Below are positions 15,166-21,542 of a stretch of DNA of 28,467 bases, piece by piece; the stretch's first letter is position 1, and the number at the start of each line of letters is the position of its first letter. The translations under genes and the position numbers were made by a program. The notes below the pieces were generated by a model. It worked only from the letters and a program-made list of their open reading frames with translations. It made no database searches and was not told the DNA's origin. Source of the DNA: Lachnospiraceae bacterium (GTDB taxonomy: Bacteria > Bacillota_A > Clostridia > Lachnospirales > Lachnospiraceae); assembly GCA_017652545.1 (NCBI GenBank), contig JAGCAV010000320.1:1-28467 (forward strand). Direction: 5' to 3'.

Positions 15166-15199
15166 AATATCTCAGACCGCCTGTCACACAAGTGTCACA
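15166..15199 (-). promoter_or_regulatory. Activator-type promoter with TGTGACA direct repeats (copy 1)
   Basis: On the minus strand two exact TGTGACA copies (15199-15193 and 15188-15182) are 11 bp apart, start to start. Seven bases later comes TGA and the -10 GATATT (15171-15166), an extended -10. There is no separate -35: the repeats occupy that place, as in promoters activated by OmpR/PhoB-family regulators. The plus-strand promoter at 26303-26336 has the same order and spacing. Confidence 0.7.
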
Positions 15200-15220
15200 C
15201 ACCAGCCAAAGGCCACATGC

Positions 15221-16456
15221 TCAGAAAACAAAATTCCCGTGCCTGAATACCGGGACGACTGTTCCGTCTTCCCGGATCCCGTCTATGCTCATGTCCCTGG
15301 TACCGATCATAAAGTCCTCGTGCAGTATGGAATCGTTGGCTCCGTGCGCGGCGAGTTCTTCCCTGCTCATCTCAACACCGCCCTCCAGGTTCTCCGGATA
15401 CGGCCGGCCCAGCGCCAGATGACAGGCCGCGTTTTCATCGTAAAGCGTATGAAGGAACAGAATGCCCGAACGGGATACCGGCGAATCGTAGGGCACAAGC
15501 GCCACCTCGCCGAGATAGGAAGCCCCCTCGTCGAAACCGACAAGCTGCGACAGTTCTTCCTTCCCTCTTTCGGCATCAAAGTCCACGACCCTGCCGTCCT
15601 CAAAGCGCAGCCAGAAATTCTCAATGAGCCTGCCGTTGTAGTCAAGGGGCTTTGACGCGTAAACGATGCCATTCGTCCCGGTTTTCAGCGGCATGCAGAA
15701 GCACTCCTCCGTCGGCATGTTCGGGTCAAAGAAAACCCCTTTCGGTGTCGTACAGCCTCCGCCGGCCCAGATATGGTCCTTCACCAGTCCGACATAGAGA
15801 TCCGTTCCCAGCTCGCTGGTAAAATGCAGCTTCTCAAAGCGGAATTCGTTCAGCCTGCCTGCATGTTCAAGCAGTTCCCTGTCGTGCCGCTCCCATTCGG
15901 CGATCGGATCGTTGTCTTCCGTGACCCTGGTCACCGAAAAAATGGCATCTCCGAGTCTTTCAAAGGCTTCCTCCCCGGGCAGGTCAGGAAAAACCGCCTT
16001 TGCCCACGGGACAGAGGGCAGCCCGATCACAGTCCACTGCCCCACGTTGTTCATGGTATAAGGCATCAGATCCGCCATCTTGGTATAATAAGCCTGATTG
16101 GCAATGTTCAGCTTCGAGCTGTCGACATCAGCCATGGCTCCGGGCTGATCTGAGGTTATGCTGATGTAACAGGCGCCGCCGTCGTTCTGGTACTTCATCC
16201 TGTCATACTGCCACTGCGGGACCTCTGAAAGCACTTCGTCCGTCTCATACTGATAAGCCATTCTGGTCAGATCGATGTCATGCCACTGGACGCTCACATA
16301 CCGCGCGCCTGCCTCATAGGCACATTTCACGACCTTCCTTACGAAAGCGGCATCCCGCACGGATGCTTTGATAATGACCGGCTGGTCCTTCTGGACATTC
16401 ACGCCCTTCTTCACCACCAGTTCCGCCAGCTTATCGTACATTTTTTCTGTAACCAT
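15221..16456 (-). CDS. Aminopeptidase, M29 family (AmpS/PepS type)
   Basis: 411 residues, the normal size. M29 enzymes are cytoplasmic dimetal exopeptidases that remove N-terminal residues from peptides. Visible family signatures are N-M-P-T-E-E with metal-binding Glu, the F-E-D-G-R-V segment, the L-G-E-V-A-L-V-P-Y-D-S-P-V strand, F-L-H-T-L-Y-D-E-N-A-A-C-H with metal-binding His, and L-H-E-D-F-M-I-G near the end. GAGAGGTG lies at good distance from the ATG. It is 81 bp downstream of the beta-mannosidase on the same strand, with a 7-bp hairpin in the gap. A role in general peptide turnover is the family expectation. Confidence 0.94.
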   Translation of the reverse strand: MVTEKMYDKLAELVVKKGVNVQKDQPVIIKASVRDAAFVRKVVKCAYEAGARYVSVQWHDIDLTRMAYQYETDEVLSEVPQWQYDRMKYQNDGGACYISITSDQPGAMADVDSSKLNIANQAYYTKMADLMPYTMNNVGQWTVIGLPSVPWAKAVFPDLPGEEAFERLGDAIFSVTRVTEDNDPIAEWERHDRELLEHAGRLNEFRFEKLHFTSELGTDLYVGLVKDHIWAGGGCTTPKGVFFDPNMPTEECFCMPLKTGTNGIVYASKPLDYNGRLIENFWLRFEDGRVVDFDAERGKEELSQLVGFDEGASYLGEVALVPYDSPVSRSGILFLHTLYDENAACHLALGRPYPENLEGGVEMSREELAAHGANDSILHEDFMIGTRDMSIDGIREDGTVVPVFRHGNFVF

Positions 16457-16476
16457 AAATCAACACCTCTCTTCCC

Positions 16477-16493
16477 GACAGGTCTTACCTGTC
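16477..16493 (-). other. Small perfect hairpin before the aminopeptidase gene
   Basis: GACAGGT and ACCTGTC are perfectly complementary across a 3-nt loop, about 20 nt before the aminopeptidase ATG and close to its ribosome site. It may be a regulator half-site pair or an mRNA structure affecting translation. There is no T-run, so it is not a terminator. Confidence 0.45.
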
Positions 16494-16537
16494 ATTCATT
16501 CAGTCATTCCCAGCTCCCCGCTCAGAACAGCATCGAC

Positions 16538-18979
16538 TTAGTGTATATCAAAAATACTCCGTGCTGTGCACCCCTCCGGCTCACCCCGCAGGATCCTGAC
16601 CCTGCGCTCGCCGGCATTCATGTCAAAATAATTATCCTCCAGCACAGTATCCGCGCCGCAGAGGATCTCCACGCCGCGGGCATATGCCCCGGCAGTCACA
16701 ATGACTTCATTGCCTTCGATCCGCGCTTCCAGGCGGGGATCCTCAAACATAAAATGTTTTGGCGGGCAGAACAGCACGCTGCCGCCGCTGATGACCTTCC
16801 CCTGTGCGTCTTCCAGTTCATAGGCATAATAACAGTCATAAAACCCGCAGCCGGAGAAATCCTGCGCGCCGCCCAGCCAGACAGAAGCCAGTGGCGGTAC
16901 GCACACCTCAAGACTTCCCTCACAAATGACGGAGGCATCCGGCCGGCGCAGCGACCAGCGCGCCATGCCGCGAAATTCGTCCATCGTCTCGTTGGCCACA
17001 CTCAGGCGGGCAGACATCCTGCCCGGTGTATGTTCGGCATTGATGTTCCCGTCTCCGGACAGCAGTCCTTCCTCCTCACAGGAGATCATCACCGGCGCAA
17101 AGAACCGTTTTTCAAAATAGTGAAGGGCCTTCCAGCGGCCGAACCAGTCGATGCTCGACCAGCTGACCACCGGCCAGCAGTCATTCAGCTGCCAGACCAC
17201 CGCCCCCATGCAGCGGCCGCGGTGACGACGCCAGTGCTCCACCCCGTACTGGATAGCCTGGGCCTGGAGGAGCTGCGAAGCATAGACAAACAGGTCAAAA
17301 CTGCCCGGATACAGATACATGGAAGAAAGGTATTCCACGATCTTCCCGTTGGCCGAGGCGTTCCGCTGATGCTTTTCCATGACACGGGAAAACGGGTTGC
17401 GGTCAGCGGGCAGCGTGAAAGCCTCGATCGTCGCCATGCAGGGGAAAGACTGGAAGCCGAACTCGGAAACATAGCGGAAAAGATAGTTCCGGTAATCCGT
17501 AAATGGTTTCAGGCCATGCCAGACATCCCAGTCATGCACGTCACCCCTGTCAGGACTTTGGGGATCATCAAACCCTCCGCCGCTCGAAGGGCTGGACGGC
17601 CAGTAGAATGTCACCGGATCTTCTTCCCTGAGCACCTCAGGAATCACCTCCTCATACATCCTGAGGTAGTCCGTGACCTCCTGCCGGCTGTTGACCCAGT
17701 TGCCTTCGGCGACAAACTGCTCCATCTCGTTGTTGCCGCACCACAGCGCCAGCGAGGCATGATGGCGAAGCCGGCGTACGTTGTCCGCGATCTCGGCGCG
17801 GATGTTTTTCTCAAAGGGTTCTGTCAGGTGATAGACGGCACAGGCAAACATGAAGTCCTGCCAGACCAGAAGCCCAAGCTCATCACAGATGTCATAGAAG
17901 TAATCGTCCGGATAATATCCCCCGCCCCATACGCGTATGCAGTTGAAATGGGCGGCTGCCGCATCCTCCAGCAGACGCCGGGTGCGTTCCGGGCTGCGCC
18001 GCGGCAGAAGATTGTCCTCCGGAATATAATCGGCTCCCATGGCAAACACCGGCACACCGTTGACACAATGGCAGAAGCTCTCGCCCCACTGATCTTTTTC
18101 ACGCCGGACTGTCAGGGTCCGCAGACCGATGCGCCTTCTCCAGATGTCCGCCGCATCATGCCCGTTCCCTGTGAAGATCCTGACGCAGACATCGTACAGC
18201 GGCTGATCCCCGTATCCGGCCGGCCACCACAGCTGCGGCTCTTCTATCACGATCTCACCGTTTTCGCCGGCCGCCCTGTATGATCTCCCTCCGGGTGAAG
18301 TAACGACAACGTCCGTTGAAACCGCGCCGTCCCCGTACCGGAGCAGGTGCGTCTCCACACGGAGCGTCACCTTTCCGTCCCGATGATCCTGCCGGATCAG
18401 CACATCCCGGATCCGCGCTTTTCCGGCACCGATGACAGAAAGATCCCGCCAGATGCCCGCGTCCGGAAGCCGCGGCCCCCAGTCCCATCCGAACATGCAG
18501 TGCGCCTTGCGCAGATGGGGAAACCCTTCCATCGCGTCTCCGGTCCCGTCCGCCCGGTCTGCCTGATACGCTTCGCGGATAAACCGTGTGGGGGATGAGA
18601 ATCGGACCATGATCCTGTTTTCGCCCGGACGCAGAACATCCCTGACATCATATTCCCAGGTGCGGTGCATATTGTCGGCGGAGCCGATCAGGATACCGTT
18701 CACGAAAAGATCAGCCAGCGTGTCCAGTCCTTCCGCCCGTAAAATAACGGAATCCGACCTTAACAGCTCTTCATTCACCTGAAAAGCACGGCTGTACACA
18801 AAATCATTTTCCATCAGCGCAAGCGCCCGGTCTTCATTGTCCCTGTAGAAGGGATCCGGCAGCAGGCCGGAGCGCAGCAGATCGGTTAAGACAGAACCCG
18901 GTACCTGGGCCGGCACTGCTCCGAATGAGCTGTCCGGTATTTCCAGGGTCCATTTACCGTGTAACATCAGTCTTTTCAT
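16538..18979 (-). CDS. Beta-mannosidase, glycoside hydrolase family 2
   Basis: 813 residues. The enzyme removes terminal beta-linked mannose, as from N-glycan cores or mannan oligosaccharides. The N-terminal jelly-roll domain starts L-H-G-K-W-T-L. The acid/base is E418 in L-W-C-G-N-N-E, and the nucleophile is E506 in Y-V-S-E-F-G-F-Q-S; W-G-G-G-Y-Y-P-D-D marks the TIM barrel. No signal peptide is present, so it acts on imported oligosaccharides. I chose the ATG at 18979 because GGAGG lies 5-6 nt upstream; extension to 19060 would translate the leader repeat. The leader has a 32-bp element and competing hairpins. No transporter is adjacent, but a GH29 fucosidase lies 6 kb away, giving a loose link to host-type glycans. 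Confidence 0.95.
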   Translation of the reverse strand: MKRLMLHGKWTLEIPDSSFGAVPAQVPGSVLTDLLRSGLLPDPFYRDNEDRALALMENDFVYSRAFQVNEELLRSDSVILRAEGLDTLADLFVNGILIGSADNMHRTWEYDVRDVLRPGENRIMVRFSSPTRFIREAYQADRADGTGDAMEGFPHLRKAHCMFGWDWGPRLPDAGIWRDLSVIGAGKARIRDVLIRQDHRDGKVTLRVETHLLRYGDGAVSTDVVVTSPGGRSYRAAGENGEIVIEEPQLWWPAGYGDQPLYDVCVRIFTGNGHDAADIWRRRIGLRTLTVRREKDQWGESFCHCVNGVPVFAMGADYIPEDNLLPRRSPERTRRLLEDAAAAHFNCIRVWGGGYYPDDYFYDICDELGLLVWQDFMFACAVYHLTEPFEKNIRAEIADNVRRLRHHASLALWCGNNEMEQFVAEGNWVNSRQEVTDYLRMYEEVIPEVLREEDPVTFYWPSSPSSGGGFDDPQSPDRGDVHDWDVWHGLKPFTDYRNYLFRYVSEFGFQSFPCMATIEAFTLPADRNPFSRVMEKHQRNASANGKIVEYLSSMYLYPGSFDLFVYASQLLQAQAIQYGVEHWRRHRGRCMGAVVWQLNDCWPVVSWSSIDWFGRWKALHYFEKRFFAPVMISCEEEGLLSGDGNINAEHTPGRMSARLSVANETMDEFRGMARWSLRRPDASVICEGSLEVCVPPLASVWLGGAQDFSGCGFYDCYYAYELEDAQGKVISGGSVLFCPPKHFMFEDPRLEARIEGNEVIVTAGAYARGVEILCGADTVLEDNYFDMNAGERRVRILRGEPEGCTARSIFDIH

Positions 18980-19023
18980 CGCGTTCCTCCGGTCATTTCC
19001 AAAGCACCTGTTTTTGACCCAAA

Positions 19024-19053
19024 GGTCATGCCCCTCTTCATGCAGGCATGACC
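19024..19053 (-). other. Leader hairpin of the beta-mannosidase transcript
   Basis: On the minus strand GGTCATGCC (19053-19045) pairs perfectly with GGCATGACC (19032-19024), nine pairs with a 12-nt loop. The same 3' arm can instead pair with the other GGTCATG unit of the adjacent 32-bp element (CCAAAAGGTCATG with CATGACCTTTGG), so two alternative folds exist about 45 nt before the ribosome site. Confidence 0.6.
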
Positions 19054-19076
19054 GGCTCATGACCTTTTGGCCCTGG
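19045..19076 (-). repeat. Copy 2 of the 32-bp dispersed element at a transcription start
   Basis: 30 of 32 positions match 9700-9731. On the minus strand it follows a TATAAT (19086-19081) by 4 bp, as the first copy follows its TATAAT by 6 bp. Here the element is longer: an inverted copy of its GGTCATG core follows at 19018-19034. Confidence 0.8.
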
Positions 19077-19080
19077 CAAC

Positions 19081-19119
19081 ATTATAACCATTATATAAGA
19101 GAAAGATACAGAATGTGAA
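19081..19119 (-). promoter_or_regulatory. Promoter region of the beta-mannosidase gene
   Basis: Two TATAAT hexamers occur on the minus strand (19095-19090 and 19086-19081). The first has TTCACA (19119-19114) at 18 bp. The second is closest to the 32-bp element but lacks a clear -35. Which is used cannot be settled by reading. Confidence 0.5.
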
Positions 19120-19135
19120 CCCGAAACCTGTCCGG

Positions 19136-19201
19136 TCTTAATACAATCTTTAGACCGACGCGTAAATCTTAATCCTGTCTTTATCCTCCGCGCGGTATAA
19201 A
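19136..19201 (+). promoter_or_regulatory. trkH promoter with two tandem response-regulator-like sites
   Basis: Two 18-bp units, TCTTAATACAATCTTTAG (19136-19153) and TCTTAATCCTGTCTTTAT (19167-19184), agree at 14 positions and start 31 bp apart. Inside each unit the TCTT half-sites are 11 bp apart, the helical spacing used by OmpR-family dimers. The second unit ends 11 bp before TATAAA (19196-19201), where no good -35 exists. That placement is typical of activation by a KdpE/PhoB-type regulator. A KdpE homologue is encoded at the end of this operon. Confidence 0.65.
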
Positions 19202-19267
19202 TAACTTACAGAAAAGGTTGGTTTTCTTTGACAGCGTATGTCTGTGTGCAGCAGTGCGGTGATCTGT

Positions 19268-20605
19268 ATGTCAGAACTGAAGTCCGGTTTGAGAAAAGTG
19301 ACTCCCTTCCAGCTGATTACGGTAAGTTTTCTGGCTGTTATTCTGCTGGGCAGTCTCCTTCTGAGCCTGCCCGCAGCGACAGCCGGACAGGGACACTGTC
19401 CCTGGCTGGATGCACTGTTTACATCCGGTTCAGCGGTCTGCGTGACGGGGCTGGTGGTGCGCAATACCGGGACTTACTGGTCGGCCTTCGGCAAAACGGT
19501 CATTCTGTTCCTGATCCAGATCGGCGGACTGGGCGTGATCACGGTCATCATCACCATCTCCACATTCACCGGAAGACGCATCGGACTGCGGCAGAGGGAC
19601 CTGATGCAGAATGTGGTGAATGCGCCGAAGATCGGCGGCATCATCCGCTTCACCCGTTTTCTTTTTCTGTTTACATTCGCGGCGGAGTGCGTCGGCGCCA
19701 TACTGCTTGCGCCGGTGTTCATCCGGAAATTCGGATTTGCGGAAGGGATCGCCGATGCCGTGTTCCATTCCGTCTCCGCATTCTGCAATGCCGGATTTGA
19801 CATTCTTGACAAAAAGGGGACCTTCGCGTCCCTGACGGCATACCGGTCTGACACGGCCCTGAACATCGTGATCATGCTGCTGATCGTGATCGGAGGACTC
19901 GGATTCTTCACCTGGAGAGATCTGGCCGATAAGCGGTTCCGCTGGAAACGCCTCCTGATGCAGACCAGACTGATCATAACGGTATCGGCGGTGCTGATCC
20001 TCCTGCCTGCAGTTTTGTTTTTCTTTTTTGAATATACCGAGGGCGGGCTGAGGACCAGGATCCTGACGTCCCTGTTCCAGTCTGTCACGACCAGGACCGC
20101 GGGTTTCAACACGGCTGAAATCGGCAGCATGCATGAAAGCGGCAGGCTGATCATGATCATTCTGATGCTGATCGGCGGCAGCCCCGCTTCCACCGCCGGC
20201 GGCTTCAAGACGACTACGGCGGCTGTCCTGGTTCTGTCGGCGCTCACCCGTGCACGGCAGAAAAAAGAAGTCGGGATCTTCGGAAGAGCAGTTGCTTCAA
20301 ATGATGTTCTGAATGCCTATACGCTGTTCATGCTCTATCTCGCTTTTTTCCTGACAGGAAGCTGCCTGATCTGCACGCTTGAAAAACTGCCCGTGATCGA
20401 CTGTATGTTTGAATGCGCTTCAGCGCTGGGAACAGTCGGGCTGTCCACAGGTATCACGCCCGGACTGTGCGCTGCTTCAAAAGTCATCCTGATCTTCTTT
20501 ATGTATTTCGGACGGGTCGGCGGACTGACGCTTGTCTATGCCGCGCTGGGCTCCGGACGGCCTGAAATAGGGAGGCTTCCGGAAGAACATGTGATGATCG
20601 GGTAA
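19268..20605 (+). CDS. TrkH/KtrB-family potassium uptake channel subunit
   Basis: 445 residues from the ATG at 19268. It is an integral membrane protein with the fourfold M1-P-M2 design. The four filter loops are visible in order: S-A-V-C-V-T-G-L near residue 55-62, S-A-F-C-N-A-G-F, T-R-T-A-G-F-N-T, and A-L-G-T-V-G-L-S-T. The filter Gly is present in each. It takes up K+ (possibly with Na+) under gating by the cytosolic RCK protein encoded 14 bp downstream. The start is uncertain: neither 19268 nor the in-frame ATG at 19238 has a strong ribosome site. I prefer 19268 because the resulting N-terminus (basic, then V-T-P-F-Q) matches family starts, while the extra ten residues are Cys-rich. Confidence 0.93.
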   Translation: MSELKSGLRKVTPFQLITVSFLAVILLGSLLLSLPAATAGQGHCPWLDALFTSGSAVCVTGLVVRNTGTYWSAFGKTVILFLIQIGGLGVITVIITISTFTGRRIGLRQRDLMQNVVNAPKIGGIIRFTRFLFLFTFAAECVGAILLAPVFIRKFGFAEGIADAVFHSVSAFCNAGFDILDKKGTFASLTAYRSDTALNIVIMLLIVIGGLGFFTWRDLADKRFRWKRLLMQTRLIITVSAVLILLPAVLFFFFEYTEGGLRTRILTSLFQSVTTRTAGFNTAEIGSMHESGRLIMIILMLIGGSPASTAGGFKTTTAAVLVLSALTRARQKKEVGIFGRAVASNDVLNAYTLFMLYLAFFLTGSCLICTLEKLPVIDCMFECASALGTVGLSTGITPGLCAASKVILIFFMYFGRVGGLTLVYAALGSGRPEIGRLPEEHVMIG

Positions 20606-20619
20606 AAGGAGGAACCAAA

Positions 20620-21270
20620 ATGAAAAATATTCTGCTGATCGGCATGGGAAAGTTTGGTCAGTATACTGCAAGAAAGCTGTATGAGCTCGGTCATGACGTG
20701 ATGGTGGTCGACAAAAAGAAAAAAAGGACCGACAAGGTCATGGACTATGTGACAAGCGCCCGGATCGGGAACGCGGCTGACAGGGATTTTCTGGAATCAC
20801 TGGGAATCAGGAACTATGATCTTTGCATTGTCTGTATCGGCGACGCGTTTCTGGAATCCCTCGAAATTACGTCCCTGCTGAAAGAACTGGGCGCAGTCAA
20901 GGTCGTCTCCAGGGCAACCAGCGGGACGCAGGAGAAGTTCCTGCTTCGCAACGGGGCGGATGCGGTCGTTTTCCCGGAACGGCAGCTGGCCAGCTGGACC
21001 GCCATCCGCTACAGCTCGAACCGTATAGAAAATTATATCGAAGTTTCCGACGGGTACAGCATCTATGAAGTAAATGTACCTGTCCAGTGGGACAACAAGC
21101 GGATCGATGAGATCGATGTGCGCAGGCATTATGGGATCAATATTCTCGGGATCCGCAACGGAAATATGAATATGAGCCCTTCCCACGATACCGTTCTCCG
21201 AAAGGAAGAAACCATGCTCGTTCTGGGAAGAGATGAGCAGCTCCAGTCACTTTTCCGGCTGCACAGATAA
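20620..21270 (+). CDS. TrkA/KtrA-type RCK regulatory subunit of potassium uptake
   Basis: 216 residues, cytosolic. The N-terminal RCK_N domain has the Rossmann loop G-M-G-K-F-G (about 8-13) and an acidic residue ending strand 2 (V-V-D-K), expected to bind NAD(H) or ATP/ADP. The C-terminal RCK_C (TrkA_C) domain covers about 135-216. In KtrA homologues that domain binds c-di-AMP, which closes the channel; whether this one does is inference. It forms the gating ring under TrkH. AGGAGG precedes the ATG, and the gene is tightly linked between trkH and a small membrane protein. Confidence 0.94.
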   Translation: MKNILLIGMGKFGQYTARKLYELGHDVMVVDKKKKRTDKVMDYVTSARIGNAADRDFLESLGIRNYDLCIVCIGDAFLESLEITSLLKELGAVKVVSRATSGTQEKFLLRNGADAVVFPERQLASWTAIRYSSNRIENYIEVSDGYSIYEVNVPVQWDNKRIDEIDVRRHYGINILGIRNGNMNMSPSHDTVLRKEETMLVLGRDEQLQSLFRLHR

Positions 21271-21311
21271 CAGGCGGAATAAGCAAACACCCTGTAAAGG
21301 AGGAAAAAACG

Positions 21312-21542
21312 ATGTTGTTGTATCTTGAAGACATCCTGCTGTTTCTCAGTATCGCCGGCTGTGCCGTCCTGGTCCTGTTCATGATCAAAAAGCTGTATGC
21401 CTTAATCGAATATTGCACCCACGGCGGGCCGCATGTTATAACAAAAACTGACCTTGGCAAACGCAGTGCAAAGAAAGAGAACGGTTCTTCGCCGGAAAAG
21501 AAAAGAGAAGGAGCGGTTCATGCAGCAGGAAACGACGGGTGA
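21312..21542 (+). CDS. Small single-pass membrane protein in the potassium operon
   Basis: 76 residues with a perfect AGGAGG ribosome site, so it is very probably translated. Residues about 5-28 form one hydrophobic transmembrane helix, followed by a polar, strongly basic and presumably cytosolic tail rich in Lys and Arg. No family is recognised. It overlaps the start of the sensor kinase gene by 23 bp, which couples their translation. By position it could be an accessory or stabilising subunit of TrkH, or a helper of the sensor, comparable in size only to KdpF-like small subunits. That analogy is inference. Confidence 0.75.
   Translation: MLLYLEDILLFLSIAGCAVLVLFMIKKLYALIEYCTHGGPHVITKTDLGKRSAKKENGSSPEKKREGAVHAAGNDG

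Noticed and set aside
16280..18283. 667-codon open frame on the plus strand opposite the aminopeptidase and beta-mannosidase
   Set aside because: His/Arg/Pro-rich shadow composition, no domains, spans two real genes on the other strand.
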